Of a stretch of DNA of 50,476 bases, positions 15,317 through 23,917 are shown in pieces (within the stretch, counting starts at the first letter, position 1; each line of letters begins with the position of its first letter). The notes below the pieces were generated by a model. It made no database searches. It was not told the origin of the DNA and was given only the letters and a program-made list of their open reading frames with translations. The stretch is taken from NCBI GenBank assembly GCA_017481825.1, contig JAFUOR010000002.1, forward strand, positions 1 to 50,476. Direction: 5' to 3'. Made by a program: the position numbers and the translations under genes. Source of the stretch: Clostridia bacterium. GTDB taxonomy: Bacteria > Bacillota > Clostridia > Christensenellales > Aristaeellaceae.

Positions 15317-15988
15317 TTACCGGCGATGCGCATTGAGCAGCGGGATCAGCAGGAACACCAGCCAGCCTGGATGCCACAGATTGCACAGGCAGCCCAGGAG
15401 CAGGTAAATGATGGTCACCATCACCGGATTGCCCAGCAGGCGGACGGGCTCGCGCTCGCTTTCGGGCAGATAGAACAGCGGGATGGTCAGGAAGATGATC
15501 CAGCCCGGGTGCCACTGGTGGAACACGAAGCCCAGCACGAGATACGCCGCCGTGACCAGGAGGGGGTAGGGATAACGGCTGCGGCGGCGCGCCCGTTCAC
15601 GGGCGGCCTCCTGCTCCTGGTGCTCGTAGAAGCTGCCATTGGGCAGATCAACGTTGCTGGTATCGACAGCGTCGGCTTCTTCAGGCTCGGGCTCTGCGGG
15701 GGCTTGCGCGGCAGCGGGTTCGTCCTCGGGCAGCTCCGTGCTGGCCTCGAATTCAGCCTCGCCCTCATCCAGCGGGCGCTGGGGCACCTGCAGACCCAGC
15801 AGCACATCCAGCGACACGCCGTAGAGCTGCGCCAGGGCGATGAGGTTATCCGTGTCCGGCGAAGATTCCGCCCGCTCCCACTTGGAGATGGCCTGACGGC
15901 TGATGTTCAGCTTTTCCGCCAGCTCCTCCTGGCTCAGGCCGTGTGCGCGGCGCATCTCGGCGAGGCGGTTGGCGTTTTCGATTGTCAT
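15317..15988 (-). CDS. XRE-family regulator with C-terminal membrane segments
   Basis: 223 residues. ATG at 15988 has GGAGGAAAC upstream. An HTH_3 domain at about 5-62 (MRRAHGLSQEELAEKLNISR, AISKWERAESSPDTDN) is followed by an acidic, Pro/Ala-rich linker (about 70-125), a basic patch and four hydrophobic segments in two similar pairs, each with WHPGW (HQWHPGWIIFL and NLWHPGWLVFL). XRE-membrane fusions are common in Clostridia and may tether a repressor or sense an envelope signal; the target is unknown. On the minus strand a TATAAT box lies at 16055-16060 upstream, without a clear -35. Confidence 0.85.
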   Translation of the reverse strand: MTIENANRLAEMRRAHGLSQEELAEKLNISRQAISKWERAESSPDTDNLIALAQLYGVSLDVLLGLQVPQRPLDEGEAEFEASTELPEDEPAAAQAPAEPEPEEADAVDTSNVDLPNGSFYEHQEQEAARERARRRSRYPYPLLVTAAYLVLGFVFHQWHPGWIIFLTIPLFYLPESEREPVRLLGNPVMVTIIYLLLGCLCNLWHPGWLVFLLIPLLNAHRR

Positions 15989-16292
15989 GGAAGTTTCCTC
16001 CTTTGATCAGCGGTCGGGCTTGTGCCGACGCGGTGTTATCATCCATACGGTGACATTATACGGAAAAATACCCGGTTGCGCTATATATTTTGGCTTGAAT
16101 TTTGGATGCAACCAAAAGTTGCGGCCGTTTTTTGCGAATTTATGAGTAAAAAATCGTCGTTTTTGTGTCGGAAGGATAAAAATTTTCAAATGTTACATAA
16201 AAAAGAGAACATTTCCGGTAGGCAATGCGTCTAATTTGATGTAGAATTGTAAACGGATATGTTGGCATACATATTTGAAAGGGGGGACGGCC
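15989..16292. other. AT-rich intergenic region between divergent genes
   Basis: No gene is seen. It holds a minus-strand TATAAT (16055-16060) for the XRE gene and a weak plus-strand TTGATG (16236-16241), 16-bp spacer, TATGTT (16258-16263) about 30 bp before the caspase-like gene. The middle (16120-16215) is A/T-rich without obvious symmetry. Confidence 0.5.
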
Positions 16293-17813
16293 ATGCGCCT
16301 GCGCGTGATGCTCACGATCATGACGCTGTGGCTCTGTCTGCCCTTTTTGGCCTTTGGCGAGGAAGCTGGCGGCTCGGATGAGCGCGTCAATCGAGCGCTG
16401 CTGGTGGGGTGTGACCGGTTTATCAGCCAGATGGATACCGTGCCCTCCTCGGCGAACAATGTGAACCTGATGGCGCAGGCTCTTTCCGGCGGCACGATGG
16501 AGCTGGCCAACCTCGTTACCCGTCCCGAGGGAATCACCACCACAAGCGAGCTGGCGGCCCTGATGGACGAGACCTTCGCCGGTGCGGACGACAATGATGT
16601 GAGCTACTTCTATATCAGTACCCACGGCGTCTGGGAGGAGGGCACGGGCAGCGGCGGCATGATGCTGCTCCTGTCCGATGGCGAGCGGGAGTCCTCGGTC
16701 ACTGCGCGCCAGCTGCGCCGCCTCTTTGACGGCGTCCCCGGCAAAAAGGTGCTGCTGCTGGACGCCTGCCATGCCGGCGCGATGATCGGCAAGGGCGTGA
16801 ACGAGCATCTCAGCAACATCTTTGCCGGGTCGGATTATGTGGTCATCTGCTCCTCCGGCGGCGCGGAGGAGAGCTGGTTCTGGTCGGGCGATATCGACGG
16901 CGAACGGCTGGCAGGCGCGGGATACTTCTCCGGCGCGCTGGTGCGTGCGTTGTCGGATGAGGGCGGCTACGGTGCGGACGACAACCGCGACGGCAGCATC
17001 ACCCTGACGGAGCTGCGCCGGTATCTGCTGGATAACCACGGCGCGTCCACCGTGCGGACCTATCCCGAAAACAGCGATTTCGCCCTGCTCACCTATGATG
17101 CGGCTGCCTACACCGGGCGAGGCCGTGATGCCCTTATCGAGGGCGTGACCTTTGAGGCGGATGTGCTCAGCACGGAAGAACCCACCGTTTATTTCACCTA
17201 CAATGTGGTGCGCAGCGTGCAGGTGGCGTATCAGCTGGTATACCACCGCAATGGCCGCTGGGATTTTGACAACGCGCAGCTTATCTACGATAACAACGGA
17301 CAGTACAGCAATTACAGCATAGCGGGGCGCACCCTGTCCCCCGGCATGAAGGAGCGCGCTATCGTCATCGAACGTGCGGATGCAGGAAGCTCCGGCTATG
17401 TCCTTTTGCAGCTGCTGACCATTGAGCGGGGCATGCCTGCGGTGGTGAGCTCCCGGGTGCTGTGCGTGCCGCCGGATAAGGGCGATCCCGCGCTGTCGGT
17501 GGAGATGAAGGCGGATTTCTGCCCCGGCGCCTATGAGGAAATGACCTTCATCGTTCGCCATGGAATTCCCTGCGAAATGACAGTCACCATCATCGACAGC
17601 GAGGGTAAGACCGTCAGCCGCCTTGCCTCCCGCCAGCCGACCCGTCCGGAGCATTTGTCCCCCTCCGGCACGTCCTTCACCTGGGATGGCATGCGTTCCA
17701 ATGGCGATCCGGCGGAGGAGGGCGCATATCGCATCAAGATCAAAGCCTATGTGGGTGGGGAGACTTACGAGCTGATATCGGATGAATTCCTGCTCCTGGC
17801 GCTTATCGGATGA
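16293..17813 (+). CDS. Secreted caspase-fold (C14/metacaspase-like) cysteine peptidase
   Basis: 506 residues. ATG at 16293 follows AAAGGGGGGA and starts the signal peptide MRLRVMLTIMTLWLCLPFLAFG. The caspase-like domain covers about 30-270: NRALLVGCDRF, a YFYISTHGV strand with catalytic His111, and LLLDACHAG with catalytic Cys159, both intact. The rest is beta-rich and ends with a FlgD-type Ig-like domain (SFTWDGMRSNGDPAEEGAY, about 465-495). Bacterial caspase homologues cut after Arg/Lys or Asp; an exported one should act in or beyond the wall. It is a single gene; no obvious partner is adjacent. Confidence 0.85.
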   Translation: MRLRVMLTIMTLWLCLPFLAFGEEAGGSDERVNRALLVGCDRFISQMDTVPSSANNVNLMAQALSGGTMELANLVTRPEGITTTSELAALMDETFAGADDNDVSYFYISTHGVWEEGTGSGGMMLLLSDGERESSVTARQLRRLFDGVPGKKVLLLDACHAGAMIGKGVNEHLSNIFAGSDYVVICSSGGAEESWFWSGDIDGERLAGAGYFSGALVRALSDEGGYGADDNRDGSITLTELRRYLLDNHGASTVRTYPENSDFALLTYDAAAYTGRGRDALIEGVTFEADVLSTEEPTVYFTYNVVRSVQVAYQLVYHRNGRWDFDNAQLIYDNNGQYSNYSIAGRTLSPGMKERAIVIERADAGSSGYVLLQLLTIERGMPAVVSSRVLCVPPDKGDPALSVEMKADFCPGAYEEMTFIVRHGIPCEMTVTIIDSEGKTVSRLASRQPTRPEHLSPSGTSFTWDGMRSNGDPAEEGAYRIKIKAYVGGETYELISDEFLLLALIG

Positions 17814-17832
17814 TTGTTCTACGCTGCGTAGG

Positions 17833-17861
17833 TTGCGGTTTTGGCCCTCTGCGGGTATGAT
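17833..17861 (+). promoter_or_regulatory. Sigma-A promoter of the XRE-desulfoferrodoxin gene
   Basis: TTGCGG (17833-17838), a 17-bp spacer and TATGAT (17856-17861), 25 bp before the ATG. Confidence 0.65.
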
Positions 17862-17886
17862 GGATGACGAAAGCGAGGGATCCATC

Positions 17887-18492
17887 ATGAACCACTACAT
17901 TACCGGAGCGACGATCAAGCGCCTGAGGGAGGCGGCGGGCATGACGCAGGTGGAGCTGGCGGCAAAGCTCTGCGTCAGCGACAAGACCATTTCCAAATGG
18001 GAGACGGCCAAGGGCCTGCCGGACATCACGCTCATCGAGCCCCTTGCCAATGCTCTGAAAATCTCCGTGATCGAGCTGCTCAGTGGCGACTGCGTGACCA
18101 ATGCCAACCGTTCCTGCAACATGAAGCGCTCGAAGTTTTACCTCTGCCCGATCTGTGGCAATGTGATCCACACGACCGGCGAGACCGTCATCAGCTGCTG
18201 CGGCATTACGCTGCCCGCGCTGGAAGCGGAGGAGCCGGACGAACACCATGCCCTGCAGGTTGAATATGCCGATGGTGAATACCATGTGACCGTACAGCAT
18301 GGCATGAGCAAGGCACATTACATCTCCTTCATTGCCTACGTCACGGACGCCAGCGTTGAGATGGTCAAGCTGTACCCCGAGGGGAGTGCAGAGGCGCGGT
18401 TCTTCTCCCGCGGACGCGGGGATGTTTACTGCTGCTGCAATCAGCATGGGCTGATGAGGGTTCGAGTGCAGCCCGGCAGGATCGGGAGATAA
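17887..18492 (+). CDS. XRE regulator fused to a desulfoferrodoxin-like domain
   Basis: 201 residues from ATG at 17887 (GAGGG upstream). The HTH_3 domain at about 8-62 has TQVELAAKLCVSDKTISKWE. Residues about 84-108 match a desulforedoxin Fe(Cys)4 site (CPICG, then SCCG). The C-terminal part matches superoxide reductase: DEHHALQV, HGMSKAHYISFI and CNQHG, so the four His and one Cys expected for the Fe(His4Cys) centre appear to be present. Either it is a redox- or iron-sensing repressor or a bifunctional reductase; the first fits an HTH protein better. It is a single gene with its own promoter and terminator. Confidence 0.85.
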   Translation: MNHYITGATIKRLREAAGMTQVELAAKLCVSDKTISKWETAKGLPDITLIEPLANALKISVIELLSGDCVTNANRSCNMKRSKFYLCPICGNVIHTTGETVISCCGITLPALEAEEPDEHHALQVEYADGEYHVTVQHGMSKAHYISFIAYVTDASVEMVKLYPEGSAEARFFSRGRGDVYCCCNQHGLMRVRVQPGRIGR

Positions 18493-18522
18493 CGGTTCGT
18501 TACTGCCAATGGCAGGAGGCTT

Positions 18523-18555
18523 AAAAGCCGCTGGAGAGGCATCCAGCGGCTTTTT
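18523..18555 (+). terminator. Rho-independent terminator
   Basis: AAAAGCCGCTGG (18523-18534) and CCAGCGGCTTTTT (18543-18555): a 12-bp stem, 8-nt loop and T-run. Confidence 0.92.
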
Positions 18556-18599
18556 GCTTGCAAATCGGTGATGTTTCTCCTGAATTGTTACAAGTTTGG

Positions 18600-18629
18600 T
18601 TGACAATTCCCTGTGAAGTGCCGTACAAT
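18600..18629 (+). promoter_or_regulatory. Sigma-A promoter of the peptidoglycan-binding protein gene
   Basis: TTGACA (18600-18605), an 18-bp spacer and TACAAT (18624-18629), 46 bp before the ATG. Confidence 0.8.
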
Positions 18630-18675
18630 GATACTGGTATAGTATCTGTACTTTTGCATGCGGAGGAATGTGTCC

Positions 18676-21348
18676 ATGCGTTTTTGGGAGCTGTTGAAGA
18701 ATAAGCTTGGTTATGTGGCGGGGCTGGCGCTGCTGCTGGTGCTGGTAATCGGCGCTGCGTTGGCGGAGAGCTATCCGTTCACTGGCGTCACCACCGACGA
18801 TACCAACATGCGCCGCACGGCCAATTCGTCCACGGCGAATGTCATTGCGCGCATCCCCGAGGGGGAGACTGTCACCGTTGTGGGTGCGGCGGGCAATTTC
18901 TACCGCATTGAGTATGACGGAAAGACGGGCTATGTCTTCAAGCAGTATGTGGACAAGAGCAGCGCAGGCACGTCCTCCGGCGACAGCTTCACGGCTGCGG
19001 GCTATCCCTATCAGACTGTGACCACGGGCAGTGTGAATCTGCGCAAGGCCCGTTCTACCTCCGCCAAGCGCCTGGCGTCGATCCCCGAGGGGGCGGCGGT
19101 GACGGTGGAGGGCGTCAACGGTATCTGGGCCAAGGTGACCTACAATGGTACCACCGGCTACTGCCAGAAGAAGTACCTGCGCCTGGCGACCATCGTAGTG
19201 GCCACAGCCATGCCCAATCCCGGCGCGACCCTGGAACCCACCACCGACATGGGCAGCTATCAGGTGCTGCAGTCCGGCGCGGACGGCGATCAGGTCATGG
19301 CGTTGCAGGAGGCCCTCATTGAGCTGGGCTACCTCAACGGTACGGCGGACGGCATCTATGGCGCTGGCACGGCTCAGGCGGTCATGGCCCTCCAGCGGGT
19401 GAATGAGTATCCCATCACCGGCATTGCTGATGCCAATCTGCAGGCCTTCATCTTCAACGGCAAGCCCAAGAACAGCAAGGGAACGAAGACCGAGATCAGG
19501 ACATTGCCCGCCATCAGCGGATTGTCTGTCAAGAGCGGCGACAAGGGCATCATCGTGCGTACCATCCAGAGCAAGCTTTCCGAGCTGGGCTATTACACCG
19601 GCAGCATCTCCGGCACCTATGACAGCGCCACCGTTAAGGCGGTGAAGGCCTTCCAGAAGAAGAATGGCCTGACCCAGGATGGTGTGTGCGGTGCGGAAAC
19701 CCAGGCGTTGCTGCTGGACCTGGGCGGTCTGTCCGCCAATGCCACGCCCACCCCGACGCCTACGCCCACCCCCACGGCGCTGCCGACCTTCACCATGCCA
19801 GGCGACGTCGTCCGCAAGGGCGATACGGGTAGTGATGCGAAGCTCGTGCAGCAGCGCCTTATCGATCTGGGCTATCTCTCCGGCAAGGCGGATGGCGTAT
19901 TCGGCACGGCCAGCGTCGCAGCCCTGAAGGCCTTCCAGAACAAGAACGGCCTGGAAAGCGACGGTGTGGCAGGCACGGACACCAACAAGGTTCTCTTCTC
20001 CTACATGGCACTTTCGGCCAGCTATGTGCCGCTGGGCACGCCGGCGCCGACGGTAGCAACCACCACGGTGGCGACGGCCACGCCCGCGCCCATCACCGAG
20101 GATAACGTTGTGGTGATCCGCAAGGGCACCAAGGGCGATGCGGTGCTGCGCCTTCAGCAGCGTCTGACCCAGCTGGGTTACTATGATTCCATCCTGGATG
20201 GCGAGTGTAAGGCGGACGATGTGGCGGCCATCCGTGCCTTCCAGCGCAACAACGGCCTGACGGTCGATGGCGTGGCGGGCTATGACACCCAGGTGGCGCT
20301 CTATGCGTCTACCGCCATCATGGATAACGGCGCCATGGCCGGCGGTGCGGTGGAGACCTTCACCACGCTGAAAAAGGGCATGCGCGGCACGGACGTGACC
20401 AATCTTCAGGAGCGCCTGATCACGCTGGGCTATCTCTCCGGCACGGCGGACGGCATCTACGGCACTGACACGGCCGAGGCGGTTTACAACTTCCAGAAAC
20501 GCAACGGCCTGGTGCGTGACGGTGTGGCGGGTGCGAAGACCCTCGCAGCGCTGTACAGCACCACGGCGGTTACCCCCACGGCGACGCCTGCTCCCACCGG
20601 TACCCCGGAGCCCGCTACCATCCAGACTGCCCTTGTTCGCAAGGGTGATGTGGGCGATGCGGTCACGCTCATTCAGGAGCGTCTGATTGCTCTGGGCTAT
20701 CTCTCCGGCGTGGCGGACGGCAAGTTCGGCATCAAGACCTACCGCGCGCTGGTGGAATTCCAGAAGGCCAATGCCCTCACGGCGGATGGTATTGCGGGTT
20801 CGCAGACCATCGCGGCGCTCAACAACCTCAACACGGGCAGCGGCGATACCCCCTCTGCGCCTGCTGTTACCACGGCACCGGATGCGAGCCTCGGCCTTGG
20901 CACCACCGTGCGCGTCACGGCAGCCAACGTCGTGTACGAATACTGGTACTCCACCGTGCGCAACGCCTGCCGTCAGTACCCCTATGCCACCGTGTATGAT
21001 TATTCCACGGGCATCTCCTGGCAGGTGCACATGTTCTCCTATGGCAAGCATGCCGAGGCTGAGCCGCTGACCGCGGCGGACACAGCCAAGATGGAGGAAG
21101 CCTTTGGCGGCAACACCTGGACGCCCAAGTCTGTCTGGGTCATCTTCGCCGATGGAACCATCCGCATGGCGACCACCCATTCTGTCCCCCATGAAGTGCA
21201 GCACATCACCGACAACAACTTCCCTGGCCACACCTGCATTCACTTCCCGCGCACTCAGGCGCAGGTGACTGCCATCGGTCCCTACGCCACCAAGCATCAG
21301 GCCGAGGTCGAGCGCGGCTGGGCGGAGACGCAGGCAATGATCAAATAA
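18676..21348 (+). CDS. Large secreted SH3 / peptidoglycan-binding repeat protein
   Basis: 890 residues from ATG at 18676 (CGGAGG 10 nt upstream). Signal or anchor segment at about 12-30, two SH3b domains (about 38-95 and 115-172), then six PG_binding_1 repeats between about 195 and 715, recognised by GDxGxxVxxLQxRLIxLGYLSGxADG and FQxxNGLxxDGVAG-type words, with Thr/Pro linkers (ATPTPTPTP). The C-terminal 150 residues form another domain with HEVQH (from His839) and GHTCIHF (His852, Cys854, His856), whose spacing recalls the L,D-transpeptidase SHGC box. Probably a wall-bound protein that remodels peptidoglycan; the activity is unproven. Confidence 0.88.
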   Translation: MRFWELLKNKLGYVAGLALLLVLVIGAALAESYPFTGVTTDDTNMRRTANSSTANVIARIPEGETVTVVGAAGNFYRIEYDGKTGYVFKQYVDKSSAGTSSGDSFTAAGYPYQTVTTGSVNLRKARSTSAKRLASIPEGAAVTVEGVNGIWAKVTYNGTTGYCQKKYLRLATIVVATAMPNPGATLEPTTDMGSYQVLQSGADGDQVMALQEALIELGYLNGTADGIYGAGTAQAVMALQRVNEYPITGIADANLQAFIFNGKPKNSKGTKTEIRTLPAISGLSVKSGDKGIIVRTIQSKLSELGYYTGSISGTYDSATVKAVKAFQKKNGLTQDGVCGAETQALLLDLGGLSANATPTPTPTPTPTALPTFTMPGDVVRKGDTGSDAKLVQQRLIDLGYLSGKADGVFGTASVAALKAFQNKNGLESDGVAGTDTNKVLFSYMALSASYVPLGTPAPTVATTTVATATPAPITEDNVVVIRKGTKGDAVLRLQQRLTQLGYYDSILDGECKADDVAAIRAFQRNNGLTVDGVAGYDTQVALYASTAIMDNGAMAGGAVETFTTLKKGMRGTDVTNLQERLITLGYLSGTADGIYGTDTAEAVYNFQKRNGLVRDGVAGAKTLAALYSTTAVTPTATPAPTGTPEPATIQTALVRKGDVGDAVTLIQERLIALGYLSGVADGKFGIKTYRALVEFQKANALTADGIAGSQTIAALNNLNTGSGDTPSAPAVTTAPDASLGLGTTVRVTAANVVYEYWYSTVRNACRQYPYATVYDYSTGISWQVHMFSYGKHAEAEPLTAADTAKMEEAFGGNTWTPKSVWVIFADGTIRMATTHSVPHEVQHITDNNFPGHTCIHFPRTQAQVTAIGPYATKHQAEVERGWAETQAMIK

Positions 21349-21427
21349 TATCAAAGAGACGATTTGTCCTGTTCGCCAGCGCGGCGTAGTTTTCAGCATA
21401 CGGTCTCATGCACAGAAAGGAACCTAC

Positions 21428-21919
21428 ATGGCATTCAAGCTGATTTACATCCTTCTCCTGCTGATTGTATCGGCAGCAGGCGCGGTCTACACCTTCCTGA
21501 CCGGCAAGAAGGGCCGCGATGCGGATATGTACCTGCCCGGCAGGCTGGTGGCGATGGGCGCGGCGATCATGGCAGCGGGCATCGGCGCTGCGATTGCGGC
21601 GGCAACCCGTCCGGCGGACAAATATACTGTGCTGCTCTACATCGGCGGTGCAACGCTGGTGGTGCTGGGCATGGCCGCACTGCTGTGCTGGAAGAATCAG
21701 AAGGTGTATATCATTTCTGATACGGAATTCACCTACACCACCTTCCTGGGACATACGTTCACCTACCGCTTTGATGAGATTGAGGGACTCAAGCGCAGCA
21801 GGGATTCCATGAAGCTGATCCTCAAATATGGTAAGGTGCATATTGAATCGATGGCCGTGCTGAGCGAGCGCTTCCAGGCGAAGATCGTCGAGGCGCTGCA
21901 GCAGAAGTCCCAGGCATGA
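21428..21919 (+). CDS. Small membrane protein with PH-like cytoplasmic domain
   Basis: 163 residues; ATG at 21428 follows AAAGGAAC. Three hydrophobic segments (about 4-22, 38-60, 66-88) are followed by a soluble beta-rich domain (KVYIISDTEFTYTTFLG to HTFTYRFDEIEGLKR) ending in a helix, which resembles bacterial PH domains. The family is not otherwise recognised. It is 79 nt after the peptidoglycan-binding gene and ends at a hairpin. Confidence 0.7.
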   Translation: MAFKLIYILLLLIVSAAGAVYTFLTGKKGRDADMYLPGRLVAMGAAIMAAGIGAAIAAATRPADKYTVLLYIGGATLVVLGMAALLCWKNQKVYIISDTEFTYTTFLGHTFTYRFDEIEGLKRSRDSMKLILKYGKVHIESMAVLSERFQAKIVEALQQKSQA

Positions 21920-21925
21920 GAAACG

Positions 21926-21947
21926 CCGCTTCCCACTCGGGAAGCGG
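21926..21947 (+). terminator. Rho-independent terminator
   Basis: CCGCTTCCC (21926-21934) pairs with GGGAAGCGG (21939-21947), loop ACTC, followed by TTCTCTTTT. Confidence 0.85.
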
Positions 21948-22101
21948 TTCTCTTTTGCATGCGAAAAAATAACGCCCATTTTGTTAAAAATCATCGTTCC
22001 TCCAGCAGGAATTCTCCTTTCTGTCACGAATCATGATTCAGCCTGATTTGCATATCCACATCGGGTGATAAAAACGGGTCGAAGGCCCTGGAGGTACATC
22101 C

Positions 22102-23565
22102 ATGTCTGCGAAGATTAAGATGAACGCCGCCCAGACCGGCGCTGTCATCAACAAGAACATCTATGGCCACTTTTCCGAGCATCTGGGCCGCTGCATTTAT
22201 GGCGGCCTGTTCGTGGGGGAAAACAGCCCCATCCCCAACAAGAACGGCATGCGCACTGACGTGGTGGAGGCCCTCCGTCACATCAAGGTGCCGGTTCTGC
22301 GCTGGCCCGGCGGCTGCTTTGCCGATGAGTACCACTGGGAGGACGGCATTGGCCCCAGGGAAGAGCGCAAGCGCATGGTCAACACCCACTGGGGCGGTGT
22401 GGTGGAGGATAACTCCTTCGGCACCCATGAGTTCATGGAGCTGTGCGAGCAGATCGGCTGCGAACCCTATGTGAACGGCAATGTCGGCAGCGGGACTGTG
22501 CGCGAAATGTCGGAGTGGGTCGAGTACCTGAACAGCCCCGGCGATTCCACGGTGGTCAAGCGCCGCTGGGCCAATGGCCGCAAGGAGCCCTTCAACGTCA
22601 AGTACTGGGGCGTGGGTAATGAGAACTGGGGCTGCGGCGGCAATATGCGTCCGGAGTTCTACGGCGATCTGTACCGCCGTTTCAATACCTACTGCCGCAA
22701 TTATGGCGACAACAAGCTCTACCGTATCGCCTGCGGCCCCAATGTGGATGATTGGGCCTGGATGGACGGCGTGATGAAGGTGGCCGGCCGCTTCTGCGAC
22801 GCCATCACCCTGCACTACTACACCCATCCTCATGGCTGGGAGGAGAAGGGCAGCGCCACTGAGTTTGACGGTGACGAGTATTACCTGACCCTGCGTAAGA
22901 CCGCCTACATGGAGCAGCTGATCAAGGGGCATCTGGCGATCATGGACAAGTATGATCCCAGGCACAAGGTCGGCCTGATCGTGGACGAGTGGGGCACCTG
23001 GTACAACGTTGAGCCTGGTACGAACCCTGGTTTCCTCTACCAGCAGAACACCATGCGCGACGCGATGGTTGCTGCCATCAACCTGAACATCTTCAACAGT
23101 CATGCCGACCGCGTGGTGATGGCGAACCTGGCGCAGATGGTGAATGTGTTGCAGGCTGTGATCCTGACCGACGGCGATCAGATGATCCTGACGCCTACCT
23201 ATCATGTCTTCGACCTGTACAAGGCCCATCAGGACGCGAACCTCGTGCCCTCTACCGTGGCTTGCAACGAGGTCGAGGGTGTGCAGCAGGTGACGGCCTC
23301 CGCCTCTCTGAAGGATGGCGTGCTGACCGTGACCGCCGCCAACGTCTCCTGCACCGACGCCGAGGAGGTTGTGCTGGATATCGCGAATTTCGATGCGAAG
23401 GACGTGTCCGTGCGCATCCTGACGGGCGACATGCACGACATGAATACCTTCGAGAACCAGAACGCCGTACAGATCAGGGAGTTCACCGATTTCACCGTGA
23501 ACGAGCAGGGCATCGTGCTGAATATGCCTGCCTGCTCCGTGGTGGAGGTCACCGTCCGTGGCTGA
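22102..23565 (+). CDS. GH51 alpha-L-arabinofuranosidase
   Basis: 487 residues, full length, with no signal peptide, so intracellular. ATG at 22102 has GGAGGTACATCC upstream. The (beta/alpha)8 barrel carries the acid/base Glu174 in GVGNENWG and the nucleophile Glu296 in [29 protein letters not shown] at the start and [20 protein letters not shown] are GH51 signatures. The C-terminal 110 residues form the beta-sandwich of the family. It removes terminal arabinofuranose from imported arabino-oligosaccharides. No transporter is adjacent. The DUF6171 gene overlaps its end. Confidence 0.96.
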   Translation: MSAKIKMNAAQTGAVINKNIYGHFSEHLGRCIYGGLFVGENSPIPNKNGMRTDVVEALRHIKVPVLRWPGGCFADEYHWEDGIGPREERKRMVNTHWGGVVEDNSFGTHEFMELCEQIGCEPYVNGNVGSGTVREMSEWVEYLNSPGDSTVVKRRWANGRKEPFNVKYWGVGNENWGCGGNMRPEFYGDLYRRFNTYCRNYGDNKLYRIACGPNVDDWAWMDGVMKVAGRFCDAITLHYYTHPHGWEEKGSATEFDGDEYYLTLRKTAYMEQLIKGHLAIMDKYDPRHKVGLIVDEWGTWYNVEPGTNPGFLYQQNTMRDAMVAAINLNIFNSHADRVVMANLAQMVNVLQAVILTDGDQMILTPTYHVFDLYKAHQDANLVPSTVACNEVEGVQQVTASASLKDGVLTVTAANVSCTDAEEVVLDIANFDAKDVSVRILTGDMHDMNTFENQNAVQIREFTDFTVNEQGIVLNMPACSVVEVTVRG

Positions 23566-23830
23566 TCCCCGGAAGCAATGCCGGTGCCTGCTGGCAGAGG
23601 CCGGACAGGCGGACATGGCGCGGATCATTGCGGAATACGTGGCCTCGCTGGATGATGGCATCCGCACGCCGGAGGAAGCCTATCGTGTGCGGCTGGCTAT
23701 CTGCCAGGGCTGTGATCAGCTGCTGAGCGGCACCTGCCGCCTCTGCGGCTGCTATGTGGAAACCCGCGCGGCCAAGAAGGGCCTGCAGTGCCCGATGGTG
23801 CCGGCAAGGTGGACGAAAATCGAAAGCTGA
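23558..23830 (+). CDS. Small Cys-rich DUF6171-type protein
   Basis: 90 residues from GTG at 23558, overlapping the arabinofuranosidase stop by 8 nt, with GGAGG upstream inside that gene. The centre has C-X2-C then C-X2-C-X-C ([19 protein letters not shown]) and ends [11 protein letters not shown]: six Cys in a compact zinc-ribbon pattern. Proteins of this type are widespread in Clostridia without known function. Coupling to the glycosidase may be only positional. Confidence 0.75.
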   Translation: MADPRKQCRCLLAEAGQADMARIIAEYVASLDDGIRTPEEAYRVRLAICQGCDQLLSGTCRLCGCYVETRAAKKGLQCPMVPARWTKIES

Positions 23831-23836
23831 CCTTTC

Positions 23837-23867
23837 AGAGACGACCCGAATCCGGGCCGTCTCTTTT
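23837..23867 (+). terminator. Rho-independent terminator
   Basis: AGAGACG-ACCCG (23837-23848) pairs with CGGG-CCGTCTCT (23853-23864) with one internal mismatch, followed by TTTT. Confidence 0.85.
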
Positions 23868-23869
23868 GC

Positions 23870-23898
23870 TTGACAGCAAAAACGCTGGATTGTACAAT
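23870..23898 (+). promoter_or_regulatory. Sigma-A promoter
   Basis: TTGACA (23870-23875), a 17-bp spacer and TACAAT (23893-23898), immediately after the terminator and 20 bp before the next ATG. Confidence 0.85.
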
Positions 23899-23917
23899 GA
23901 AAACAGAGGTGATATGC

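Noticed and set aside
18800-20830. Repeated DNA words suggesting a CRISPR-like or tandem array
   Set aside because: They follow the reading frame and encode SH3 and PG_binding_1 repeats with Thr/Pro linkers; spacing and sequence are protein repeats, not a CRISPR array. No CRISPR array was seen in the window.
17803-21399. Antisense open frame of 1198 codons opposite the XRE-Dfx and peptidoglycan-binding genes
   Set aside because: It covers two real genes, a promoter and a terminator on the other strand; its sequence is His/Arg/Gly-rich without domains. It is a by-product of GC-rich codon use.
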